Positions 53,736-64,000 of a stretch of DNA of 64,000 bases are shown in pieces. Position 1 is the first letter of the stretch. Each line of letters starts with the position of its first letter. This stretch comes from Strigamia acuminata (lineage: Eukaryota; Arthropoda; Chilopoda; Geophilomorpha; Linotaeniidae). The notes beneath the pieces are model-generated. The model ran no database searches. It worked only from the letters and a program-made list of their open reading frames with translations, and was not told the origin of the DNA. The DNA is taken from NCBI GenBank assembly GCA_949358305.1, contig OX442314.1, forward strand, positions 48,926,581 to 48,990,580. Reading direction: 5' to 3'. A program made the translations under genes and the position numbers.

Positions 53736-56700
53736 ATTTTCAAATCCATTTCTCGGATTTTCAAATCTATTTCTCGGATTTTCAAATCCATTTCTCGGAT
53801 TTTCAAATCCATTTCTCGGATTTGCCAGTCAATTTCTCGGATTTGCCAGTCAATTTCTCGGATTTTCAAATCCATTTCTCGGATTTTCAAATCCATTTCT
53901 CGGATTTTCAAATCCATTTCTCGGATTTTCAAATCCATTTCTTGGATTTTCAAATCCATTTCTCGGATTTTTAAATCTATTTCTCGGATTTTCAAATCCA
54001 TTTCTCGGATTTTCAAATCCATTTCTCGGATTTTCAAATCCATTTCTCGGATTTTCAAATCCATTTCTCGGATTTGCCAGTCAATTTCTCGGATTTTCAA
54101 ATCTATTTCTCGGATTTTCAAATCCATTTCTCGGATTTGCCAGTCAATTTCTCGGATTTTCAAATCCATTTCTCGGATTTTCAAATCCATTTCTCGGATT
54201 TGCCAGTCAATTTTTCGGATTTTCAAATCCATTTCTCAGATTTGCCAGTCAATTTCTCGGATTTTCAAATCCATTTCTCGGATTTGCCAGTCAATTTCTC
54301 GGATTTTCAAATCCATTTCTCGGATTTTCAAATCCATTTCTCGGATTTTCAAATCCATTTCTCGGATTTGCCAGTCAATTTCTCGGATTTTCAAATCCAT
54401 TTCTTGGATTTGCCAGTCAATTTCTCGGATTTTCATGTCCATTTCTCGGATTTTCAAATCCATTTCTCGGATTTTCAAATCCATTTCTCGGATTTTCAAA
54501 TCCATTTCTCGGATTTTCAAATCCATTTCTCGGATTTGCCAGTCAATTTCTCGGATTTTCAAATCCATTTCTCGGATTTGCCAGTCAATTTCTCGGATTT
54601 TCAAATCCATTTCTCGAAATTGCCAGTTAATTTCTTGGATTTTCATGTCCATTTCTCGGATTTTCAAATCCATTTCTCGGATTTTCAAATCCATTTCTCG
54701 GATTTGCCAGTCAATTTCTCGGATTTTCAAATCCATTTCTCGGATTTTCAAATCCATTTCTCGGATTTGCCAGTCAATTTCTCGGATTTTCAAATCCATT
54801 TTTCGGATTTTCAAATCCATTTCTCGGATTTTTAAATCCATTTCTCGGATTTGCCAGTCAATTTCTCGAATTTTCAAATCCATTTCTCGGATTTTCAAAT
54901 TTATTTCTCGGATTTGCCAGTCAATTTCTCGGATTTTCAAATCCATTTCTCGGATTTGCCAGTCAATTTCTCGGATTTTCAAATCCATTTCTCGGATTTT
55001 CAAATCCATTTCTCGGATTTTCAAATCCATTTCTCGGATTTTCAAATTCATTTCTCGGATTTGCCAGTCAAATTCTCGGATTTTCAAATCCATTTCTCGG
55101 ATTTGCCAGTCAATTTCTCGGATTTTAAAATCCATTTCTCGGATTTGCCAGTCAATTTCTCGGATTTTCAAATCCATTTCTCGGATTTTCAAATCCATTT
55201 CTCGGATTTGCCAGTCAATTTCTCGGATTTGCCAGTCAATTTCTCGGATTTGCCAGTCAATTTCTCGGATTTGCCAGTCAATTTCTCGGATTTTCAAATC
55301 CATTTCTCGGATTTTCAAATTTATTTCTCGGATTTTTAAATCCATTTCTCAAATTTTCAAATCCATTTCTCGGATTTTCAAATCCATTTCTCGGATTTGC
55401 CAGTCAATTTCTCGGATTTTCAAATCCATTTCTCGGATTTGCCAGTCAATTTCTCGGATTTGCCAGTCAATTTCTCGGATTTTCAAATCCATTTCTCGGA
55501 TTTTCAAATTTATTTCTCGGATTTTCAAATCCATTTCTCGGATTTTCAAATTTATTTCTCGGATTTTCAAATCCATTTCTCGTATTTTCAAATCCATTTC
55601 TCGGATTTTCAAATCCATTTCTCGGATTTTCAAATCATTTCTCGGATTTGCCAGTCAATTTCTCGGATTTTCAAATCCATTTCTCGGATTTTCAAGTCTA
55701 TTTCTCGGATTTTCATGTTCATTTCTCGGATTTTCAAGTCCATTTCTCGGATTTTCATGTTCATTTCTCGGATTTTCAAATCCATTTCTCGAATTTTCAA
55801 ATCCATTTCTCGGATTTTCAAATCTATTTCACGGATTTTGAAATCCATTTCACGGATTTTGAAATCCAGCATTACACGGATTTTGAAGTCCATTTCACGG
55901 ATTTTGAAGTCCATTTCACGGATTTTGACATCCATTTCACGGATTTTGACATCCATTTCACGGATTTTGAAATCCATTTCACGGGTTTTGAAGTCCATTT
56001 CACGGATTTTGACATCCATTTCACGGATTTTGACATCCATTTTTCGGATTTTCAAATCCATTTCTCGGATTTTCAAATCCATTTCTCGGATTTTCAAATC
56101 CATTTCTCGGATTTTCAAATCCATTTCTCGGATTTTCAAATCCATTTCTCGGATTTGCCAGTCAATTTCTCGGATTTTCAAATCTATTTCTCGGATTTTC
56201 AAATCCATTTCTCGGATTTGCCAGTCAATTTCTCGGATTTTCAAATCCATTTCTCGGATTTGCCAGTCAATTTCTCGGATTTTCAAATCCATTTCTCGGA
56301 TTTGCCAGTCAATTTCTCGGATTTTCAAATCCATTTCTCGGTTTGCCAGTCAATTTCTCGGATTTTCAAATCCATTTCTCGGATTTTCAAATCCATTTCT
56401 CGGATTTTCAAATCCATTTCTCGGATTTTCAAATCCATTTCTCGGATTTGCCAGTTAATTTCTCGGATTTGCCAGTCAATTTCTCGGATTTGCCAGTCAA
56501 TTTCTCGGATTTTCAAATCCATTTCTCGGATTTTCAAATTCATTTCTCGGATTTTCAAATCCATTTCTCGGATTTGCCAGTCAATTTCTCGGATTTTCAA
56601 ATCCATTTCTCGGATTTGCCAGTCAATTTCTCGGATTTTCAAATCCATTTCTCGGATTTTCAAATCCATTTCTCGGATTTTCAAATCCATTTCTCGGATT

Positions 56701-58380
56701 TGCCAGTCAATTTCTCGTATTTTCAAATCCATTTCTCGATTTTGCCAGTCAATTTCTCGGATTTTCAAATCCATTTCTCGGATTTGCCAGTCAATTTCTC
56801 GGATTTTCAAATCCATTTCTCGGATTTTCAAATCCATTTCTCGGATTTGCCAGTTAATTTCTCGGATTTGCCAGTCAATTTCTCGGATTTTCAAATCCAT
56901 TTCTCGGATTTTCAAATCCATTTCTCGGATTTGCCAGTTAATTTCTCGGATTTGCCAGTCAATTTCTCGGATTTGCCAGTCAATTTCTCGGATTTTCAAA
57001 TCCATTTCTCGGATTTTCAAATCAATTTCTCGGATTTTCAAATCCATTTCTCAGATTTGCCAGTCAATTTCTTGGATTTTCAAATCCATTTCTCGGATTT
57101 GCCAGTCAATTTTTCGGATTTTCAAATCCATTTCTCGGATTTTCAAATCCATTTCTCGGATTTGCCAGTCAATTTCTCGTATTTTCAAATCCATTTCTCG
57201 GTTTTGCCAGTCAATTTCTCGGATTTTCAAATCCATTTCTCGGATTTGCCAGTCAATTTCTCGGATTTTCAAATCCATTTCTCGGATTTTCAAATCCATT
57301 TCTCGGATTTGCCAGTCAATTTCTCAGATTTGCCAGTCAATTTCTCGGATTTGCCAGTCAATTTCTTGGATTTTCAAATCCATTTCTCGGATTTTGAAAT
57401 CCATTTCACGGGTTTTGAAGTCCATTTCACGGATTTTGACATCCATTTCACGGATTTTGACATCCATTTCACGGATTTTTAAATCCATTTCACGGATTTT
57501 GAAGTCTATTTCACGGATTTTTAAATCCATTTTACGGATTTTGAAGTCCATTTCACGGATTTTTAAATCCATTTCACGGATTTTGAAGTCCATTTCACGG
57601 ATTTTGACATCTATTTCACGGATTTTGACATCCATTTCACGGATTTTGAAATCCATTTCACGGATTTTGAAGTCCATTTCACGGATTTTCAAATCCATTT
57701 CACGGATTTTTAAATCTATTTCACGGATTTTGAAGTCCATTTTACGGATTTTGACATCCATTTCACGGATTTTGACATCCATTTCAGGGATTTTGAAATC
57801 CATTTCACGGATTTTGACATCCATTTCACGAATTTTGAAATCCATTTTACGGATTTTGACATCCATTTCACGGATTTTTAAATCCATTTTACGGATTTTT
57901 AAATCCATTTCACGGATTTTTAAATCCATTTCACGGATTTTGAAGTCCATTTCACGGATTTTGACATCCATTTCATGGATTTTGACATCCATTTCACGGA
58001 TTTTGAAATCCATTTTACGGATTTTGACATCCATTTCACGGATTTTTAAATCCATTTCACGCATTTTGACATCCATTTCACGGATTTTGAAGTCCATTTC
58101 ACGGATTTTGAAGTCCATTTCACGGATTTTGACATCCATTTCACGGATTTTGACATCCATTTCACGAATTTTGAAATCCATTTTACGGATTTTGACATCC
58201 ATTTCACGGATTTTTAAATCCATTTTACGGATTTTTAAATCCATTTCACGGATTTTTAAATCCATTTCACGGATTTTGAAGTCCATTTCACGGATTTTTA
58301 AATCCATTTCACGGATTTTTAAATCCATTTCACGGATTTTTAAATCCACTACACGGCTTTTTAAATCCATTTCACGGAAT
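53736..58380 (+). repeat. 21-bp satellite, right block with three subfamilies
   Basis: Units alternate between a CTCGGATTTTCAAATCCATTT-like type and a CTCGGATTTGCCAGTCAATT type, both 21 bp. At 55830-56040 and 57390-58380 a CACGGATTTTGAAATCCATT type takes over. 55580-55796 copies the sequence left of the family Y insertion and its uninterrupted target. Long frames here are repeat artefacts. Confidence 0.93.
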
Positions 58381-58483
58381 TTGACATTAATGAGCTGTTA
58401 CAGATCTTAGAATAAATATGTTTATATTTGAATTAGATCGGTAGAGTAAGATTTTAAACGAAATCGAGTGGTTGACGAACATG
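58381..58483. other. Short spacer
   Basis: AT-rich, nothing recognised. Confidence 0.3.
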
Positions 58484-59013
58484 ATTAGTGAGTTTGCGGT
58501 TGCCAATTGTTCCTTATAATTATGAGTTACAAGCTCATAATTATAAAAATGGACTTATAACATAACGTAACTCCTCAACTTTTACACTATTTTGTAAAAT
58601 AAGGGAGCCAATCAGATCGCTTAACACTATTTGAAGCTCCTCCCACTATTGCAAATGGCGCTGATGGTGCTAATGGCAATTCAAAATGGCTGCCTGACCT
58701 GTTTCAACAATCAGCCTCAATCACAAATTCTTTCTGCCATCGAAGGATAAAAACAACTAAAATCATTCCAGGTAAGCAAATAAATAAACTGGAATACAAT
58801 TTCATGTCTGAAAACTGTCAAATTAGTAAAACTACAGATTTTCATTTTCTTTTGCATAGGGATTTCTTCTACCATTACATGGTATTTACAAGTATAATTT
58901 ATAAAATATATTTATTGCACCGCAAGTGCCTATTTCAAGAAGGAATTATAATTATAATTATGAGCTTGTAACTCATAATTATAAGGAACAATTGGCAACC
59001 GCAAACTCACTAA
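58484..59013. mobile_element. MITE of about 530 bp with 60-bp inverted ends
   Basis: ATTAGTGAGTTTGCGG and its inverse CCGCAAACTCACTAAT bound the element; the inverted repeats continue perfectly for about 60 bp. A TA within each end may be the target duplication. The interior has no supported frame. Confidence 0.8.
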
Positions 59014-59019
59014 TGACGG

Positions 59020-59995
59020 TGTAGTGACCCTAGTGGTCACTAGTGAAGTGTCAGAAAAAGTCTGAAAAATAATATTTTAGTTTATTACATTTTAGTTTGA
59101 GTTTTTTATGCTTCCTGTCTACAGGCTAGAAAGAGGAGCAGAGTGGGAGGAAATGTGGGTGGTTGCCAGGGTAACCAGCCCACAAGCCTCCAAACAGGAA
59201 ATGAGTCCTGAGAGGAGTGGGAACTCCTCAGTATGATCACAAACTTTGCCAGAGAAACAACACAAAAACCAACCAGTCAAAACTAGTATTTTTGTGAAAA
59301 CCTCCGTGAAGTTTCATACTCATAATCTTGCTGTGAAGAATCCAGCTAGATTCATCTTGTGCCACCACAACTAGTGACACGGGAAGCCACGCTCTTGCTG
59401 AGAGGGATCCAGCTAGAGTCCATTCTTGCAATTGTACGAATACAATTGTGAGATTTCATCTTGTCTCAACGACATTGTTGAGAAGAGATTGTTGTGCGAA
59501 AGAGTCGCAGTTTCGCCGCCACGACGACGGAGTTGCGAGTACGAGAGTTTGAAGTATCGGAAAGAGTCCGGTTGATTCAACGATTCAGCGGGGAGCCGAG
59601 TCGTACCGGAAGATTCGAGGAGATCGAAGTACGGAAACGAGTCCGTTTTCACCGAGGAGCGACGCCGAGTAGAAAATCGAGACGAGCGTCGAAGACAGAG
59701 CCGTAGAAGCGCGACGAAAACGAGCCGTTATCGTCGCCGGAGCGTTGGAATCGTCAAAATAACGTTTCCACATCGATTTGAAGTTAATTCATCATTTCAT
59801 CTATTATTTCTTTTCTCATTTAATTTAACTGTATAATTTCTATCATTGTAATTCTTCTCAAGTTATTCTAAGTCAGAATAAACCATATTGTGAGTTTTTA
59901 TATTAGAGAGTAGTTTTTATGATAAGTCTTGTCCAAGCATCAATAAGTCTAGAATTATTCTTTATTAATTTAAGGAGTAATTTAGGCTCATTACA
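59020..59995 (+). mobile_element. 5' LTR of the right-edge element, about 976 bp
   Basis: Starts TGTAGTGACCC, ends CATTACA two bases before a TGG primer site. AATAAA lies near 59877. It starts seven bases after the MITE. The start resembles the LTR at 2419. Confidence 0.6.
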
Positions 59996-59997
59996 CC

Positions 59998-60012
59998 TGG
60001 GGGCCCGTTAAA
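59998..60012 (+). promoter_or_regulatory. Primer-binding site, tRNA-Pro-like
   Basis: TGGGGGCCCGTTAAA. The first seven bases fit the CCA end of tRNA-Pro (TGGGGGC...), then the match weakens, so the primer identity is uncertain. Confidence 0.45.
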
Positions 60013-60122
60013 AAATTTGAACCTTAACAACTAAATTCAGTTGAGGGACCACCATTTTGTCTTTTAAAATTTGTGTTAGAAAGTTTTTCTGTTTCTTTCT
60101 TCTCTATTCTGTGTTACAAATA

Positions 60123-63100
60123 ATGTCTTTGCCACAAGATTCGAGGAGAGGGAGAGGAACGAGACGAGGACTCCGCACTAGAGGCGGTACGGCCGGAGGA
60201 GCGACCGGCGGAGCAACGGAACCGTATTTCGATTCATCATCCAGCACGGAAAGAGAATCGGACCACGATCCCGACCAGCGCCGACTGACCAGTCAAGATT
60301 TTTGGTTGGAAACGTCGCAGGAAACTCAAAGGGAAGAGCCCTGTGTTAACTCACCAGTCGACAAAACTCCGCCCAGCGTGCCATCAACTCCAAGCAGCAA
60401 AGTTGATTTAACGAATATGTCGTTGGAGCAGGTGATTGCCGTCGCTCACAAACGAGGGAAATTGATAAAGCGTTATCACACCGCGGCCAAGCAAAGAGCG
60501 CGAGACGACGCGGAAACTTCGGGCGAAAATTCCCCGACCCGACACAAGTTGTCACGAGTGCGCCAACGCATCGCCGACCTCATGCAAGAAAATGCAGATC
60601 GATTGGCAGAGCGACAACGTCAGTACGCAGAAGGCGTTACACTTTCCGATGAGGACGTTGCAAACATCACAAAGGCGATGAAAGACAGCACCCGACAGCT
60701 GCAGGATTTCCATCAGGAGGAATACGAAATGGTACGACGTCTCAAAATGGAAGAACGACAAGCACGCCAAGCGAAGTTCGAGGCAGAATTGGCCAAACAG
60801 GCGACGGAAGACGAAATTCGTGCCAAAAAGGACCAGTCGGACAGAGAAATTCAAGCCGAAAAAGACAGAATGGAAGCTGAAAGAATCCGCCTAGCGACGG
60901 AACGTCAGGAATTACGTGATAGACGTAAAGCGCAGGAATTAGCGAATCGAGATGCGATACGTGCCGAAAATCAACGTATCGAGCAGGAAAAAATACGTTT
61001 GGCGAACGAGTATCGAGACTTGCAGGAGAAACGCTTAGCGGAAATAGCGGCTGATCGAACTGCTATGCAAGCCGAAAGACAGAGGATTGCAGCGGAAAGA
61101 GTCCGCGTGGAAGCGGAACGTTTAGCATTAATTGCAGCACAAAAAGCAGCGGAAACAGCAGAAAGCAAAGAGATCCACTACCTTCGACAGAACGCTCTTG
61201 AAGCGCAAGAAGCAGCGGAAAGAGTCCGCCAAGAAAATGAGGAGCTCGAATATCTTGCACAATGCCAGTACGCCAGACCAACGAACATTCCACCATGCCA
61301 GCCGGAAGTGGTCAATTTATCACCAGGCTCGTCCGCAAACCCTTTAAAAAGGAGAGGTGATGTGGATGAAAGAAGAGATGCTAAAAGAGCATCAGTTTCA
61401 CCAGCAAAAAATCCAGACGTGCTGGACGTGATTGCACAGAGAAATCGTCAGCGTGCAACGGACCAACCTACTGGACCAATTAAAAAGCAAGGTGCAGTAA
61501 CAGGAGTGGACCCGGAGGATTTTCAAAAATGGCAGACAGCACGCAGAAAAATGGATTCTGATGGCAGAGATCGCCAAACTCCAATAGAAACTGAAAATGT
61601 CAGTAATCCCGCAACAAAAGGCGCGTGTGGAGGCAAAGCTTTGGGAGAATATCTTGAAGACGCTCGAGACGATGAGAATCCCGCCTATCGAAGATCATAC
61701 ACGTTCATGGAAGCGGTTGAACAAGTAGCCGAAGCCAATGAGAGAGAGAATCGACGAAGATTGCGGGAAGCGCAGGAAAAACAACAAGTAGATAGTCAAC
61801 GCGAAATGAGTCGCGAAAGTAAAAAACAAAAATTCCAACAAGATCAAGAAGTTCCGGAACAAGATAAAAGCAGTAGTCAAGATGCTGCAACCGGACAAGA
61901 TGGAGCAACTGGACAAGCCAGTTACACAAAAATTAGAAATTATGACGACTATCTACAGGGCAAATATTCACAGCAACCTGAAAACATAAATCCACGAAAT
62001 GAGTCGTTTAATCGAGATACTTCTCGTTCAAGAGACGATAGATATGTCGGACCAAACCCACATGTAGGACGAGATGTCAATTTACGAAATGAGTCGTACA
62101 ACCGTCAGGAAGCCCGTTCACGCAGTGAAGTGCGATTTGCAGACGAAACTCGAGCGCATAATGACACAGATATGCGAAATATGCCACATTATCAGGACGA
62201 ACCACGCCAGCAAGGTGACGCCCGCTTCAGAGATGAAACTCGCAGACAAGGTGATTATGGTCCAGTGGGACAAAGCTGGTATAATCGAAATGAGTCGATA
62301 TCAAGAGTAGGCCCAAGTCCACAACATGGTCACCAACAGGATTCACAACAGAATAGGGGCTCCTATTGGTACGAATCCTATACGAATAGAGATTCACATG
62401 AGCAACGTGATGATTCACACAGGCGACGGGAAGATTCCAATAGACGACGAGACGACTCATACCGAGACCAACGAAGGTCACGTTCTAGTCCACCACCATC
62501 ACAACACGAATATGAAAGGAAATACTCACATTCTGAGCAATTTCGTCGTGAAGAGCCTAACTACTCAAGGCCACAAGGGGAGAGATGGGATAGAGGGAAA
62601 TCCCGTTCGGATAATAGAGATCCGCCCCCACCAAATACATTACCAACTAGTTCCAAAGAATTAGAAGAAATCATCGCGAGACAGATTGACTCAAAATTGT
62701 CACAAATTCCTTCAAAGTCTCAGGAAATGGAGGAAGTTTTAAGAAAGATTATTCTGAAATATTGTACTGATAATTGGACACATTACTACAGCTCACCACA
62801 TCAAATCAAATGGGACCGCATTAATCCGGATATGTTCGACGGAGGATGGCAAATCGGAACCCAGTTTCTGGATGAAGTAATGCACGTGGTCACAAGTCAC
62901 GAAATGGACCCAGATGTGGCTTTATATAAGTTGATACCAAAAATGTTGGTTGGAGGAGCAACGAATTGGTTCCGAAAAAATAAATTCACACATTGGAATG
63001 AATTTGTGAAAGCATTCATGAAAGAATACGGGGAGTCCAATGCAATGATGATAAAGTATTGGGACAATCACAAACAGATGTTGGGTGAAGATATACGCTC

Positions 63101-64000
63101 GTACTTAAGACGAACAGAAGATCTGATTGCTCAGCTCCCGTATCACATCAGCGATTTTGATGAAGACAGGAAATTTAGAAATGGTCTGACACCCTTTTCC
63201 GAGAAGGTATTAAGAATGGTGGATGCACCAATGGCCAGCTCTTTCGAAAAATTACAAGAATTTATAAGGAACAATCAAATGTATATCGATGACAGATATG
63301 CATCAGACCTCCCGCTAGAAGAGCAAAGAGCACGGGATGACTTGCAGCGACACCACTCAGACTATACGAGATCCGGTGCAAAAATGATGCGCCCACGCTC
63401 GCAATTTTTATTATCATCTCGGGAGGAAGGGTCCACCAAAAAACAAGAAAGTGGACCATCACCTTATCCTCAACCAAGAGTGCCAACGCGACCAGCAGTC
63501 AAATGGGTACAAGACTCGTCCGAAGCAACCGAATCAGTCGGTAATACACAAATAATGTTAACAGATTACTCGGAAGATGAATTAAACACTCTGATGGATG
63601 CAGCGAGCGTATTGTTTACGCGAAATAATCCAGCGATAACAAAATACAAGCCGCAAATGCAAACAAGGTTGCCACATCAAATGGTTGTGCAGCCACAGGC
63701 ACAAGGAAATTCGTCCTTTCCGACCAAACCGTACTCTGTCGACTTCAACTCAAAAATAGAAGTACAAACTCCACAATTAGGTGAAAATAAGGGACAGACT
63801 TCTACGCCAGGCGGCGCAACGGATGGTAATAAGACCAGTCAAGTAAAATTGACACCAGAAAATGCACCGTGCCATAATTGTGGCCAAGTTGGACACTGGG
63901 TGCGGCAATGTCAACAGCCAAAGAGAATGTTGTCTAAAGAAGAAATGGAACATCTCATTAATTCTTTATCCGACAACCTGACAAAAAACTTGAACGCGCG
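60123..64000 (+). CDS. gag: Very large Gag of an LTR element, 3' end outside window
   Basis: I read this frame codon by codon from the ATG at 60123 to the window end without a stop: at least 1292 codons. Order: a Gly/Arg-rich start; a Glu/Arg/Ala-rich coiled coil at about residues 140-390; a polar central part; an RS/RD/RN-rich region at about 640-830 with repeated RNES and RDD words; a retrotransposon gag capsid-like domain at about 885-1060 (WTHYYSSPHQ, FRKNKFTHWNEFVKAF, YLRRTEDLIAQLP, FRNGL); and a CCHC knuckle, CHNCGQVGHWVRQC, at 1250-1263. It should form particles and bind RNA. Typical Gypsy Gag proteins are 300-500 residues, so the N-terminal extension is unusual. Protease and polymerase presumably follow. 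Confidence 0.85.
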   Translation, partial: MSLPQDSRRGRGTRRGLRTRGGTAGGATGGATEPYFDSSSSTERESDHDPDQRRLTSQDFWLETSQETQREEPCVNSPVDKTPPSVPSTPSSKVDLTNMSLEQVIAVAHKRGKLIKRYHTAAKQRARDDAETSGENSPTRHKLSRVRQRIADLMQENADRLAERQRQYAEGVTLSDEDVANITKAMKDSTRQLQDFHQEEYEMVRRLKMEERQARQAKFEAELAKQATEDEIRAKKDQSDREIQAEKDRMEAERIRLATERQELRDRRKAQELANRDAIRAENQRIEQEKIRLANEYRDLQEKRLAEIAADRTAMQAERQRIAAERVRVEAERLALIAAQKAAETAESKEIHYLRQNALEAQEAAERVRQENEELEYLAQCQYARPTNIPPCQPEVVNLSPGSSANPLKRRGDVDERRDAKRASVSPAKNPDVLDVIAQRNRQRATDQPTGPIKKQGAVTGVDPEDFQKWQTARRKMDSDGRDRQTPIETENVSNPATKGACGGKALGEYLEDARDDENPAYRRSYTFMEAVEQVAEANERENRRRLREAQEKQQVDSQREMSRESKKQKFQQDQEVPEQDKSSSQDAATGQDGATGQASYTKIRNYDDYLQGKYSQQPENINPRNESFNRDTSRSRDDRYVGPNPHVGRDVNLRNESYNRQEARSRSEVRFADETRAHNDTDMRNMPHYQDEPRQQGDARFRDETRRQGDYGPVGQSWYNRNESISRVGPSPQHGHQQDSQQNRGSYWYESYTNRDSHEQRDDSHRRREDSNRRRDDSYRDQRRSRSSPPPSQHEYERKYSHSEQFRREEPNYSRPQGERWDRGKSRSDNRDPPPPNTLPTSSKELEEIIARQIDSKLSQIPSKSQEMEEVLRKIILKYCTDNWTHYYSSPHQIKWDRINPDMFDGGWQIGTQFLDEVMHVVTSHEMDPDVALYKLIPKMLVGGATNWFRKNKFTHWNEFVKAFMKEYGESNAMMIKYWDNHKQMLGEDIRSYLRRTEDLIAQLPYHISDFDEDRKFRNGLTPFSEKVLRMVDAPMASSFEKLQEFIRNNQMYIDDRYASDLPLEEQRARDDLQRHHSDYTRSGAKMMRPRSQFLLSSREEGSTKKQESGPSPYPQPRVPTRPAVKWVQDSSEATESVGNTQIMLTDYSEDELNTLMDAASVLFTRNNPAITKYKPQMQTRLPHQMVVQPQAQGNSSFPTKPYSVDFNSKIEVQTPQLGENKGQTSTPGGATDGNKTSQVKLTPENAPCHNCGQVGHWVRQCQQPKRMLSKEEMEHLINSLSDNLTKNLNA

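Noticed and set aside
55648-58410. Open frame of 920 codons in the 21-bp satellite
   Set aside because: A 21-base period keeps all phases open; neighbouring phases and the opposite strand are open too, with the same heptapeptide repeats. Kept only as a question in the satellite finding.

Overview
The window is a transposon- and satellite-rich stretch of an animal genome; I see no host gene in it. An invertebrate, perhaps an arthropod, is likely. The mix of Ty3/Gypsy, Copia, hAT, P-type and Tc1/mariner-like sequences, the overall AT-richness, and primer-binding sites matching metazoan-type tRNA-Phe and tRNA-Gln 3' ends support an animal but do not fix the taxon. Positions were read by eye, so boundaries may be off by a base or a few bases.

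Layout. 1-3198: 3' part of an LTR element entering from the left (a GC-rich ORF open at the window edge, polypurine tract, LTR). 3890-6070: interspersed repeat R1 copy A, split by a 556-bp solo LTR; R1 copy B at 26236-27860 preserves the empty site. 6134-19423: a 20-bp satellite split by a complete 12.4-kb Ty3/Gypsy element (6738-19181) with equal-length LTRs, a CAGT target duplication, a tRNA-Phe primer site, gag, a GGGAAAC frameshift heptamer, a pol with three AT-hook motifs between RNase H and integrase, and a third ORF with two CXXCXGXG zinc motifs and a histone-H4-like N-terminus. 20061-21071: 92 perfect units of A4G7. 21186-21542: a hairpin-rich MITE. 21890-25348: two nested solo LTRs (target duplications CATG and CTAG).

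25635-41200: relics of hAT, P, Copia and another LTR element, an element packed with a CATTTCGTCGCC motif, two adjacent Tc1/mariner-like MITEs, a hAT-like foldback element with an 8-bp target duplication, and further R1 pieces. 41395-58380: a 21-bp satellite more than 7 kb long, interrupted by a 9.53-kb minus-strand LTR element (44206-53735) with 1.9-kb LTRs, a zinc-knuckle Gag, no visible pol, and a tandemly triplicated tRNA-Gln primer-binding site. 58484-59013: MITE. 59020-64000: 5' LTR and a reading frame of at least 1292 codons (coiled coil, gag domain, zinc knuckle) that leaves the window.

The strongest candidates for something undescribed are the Gypsy element that combines AT-hooks with a zinc-motif third ORF, the gag-only element with repeated primer-binding sites, a short covarying hairpin found at seven loci, and a covarying three-way-junction fold inside one LTR family.
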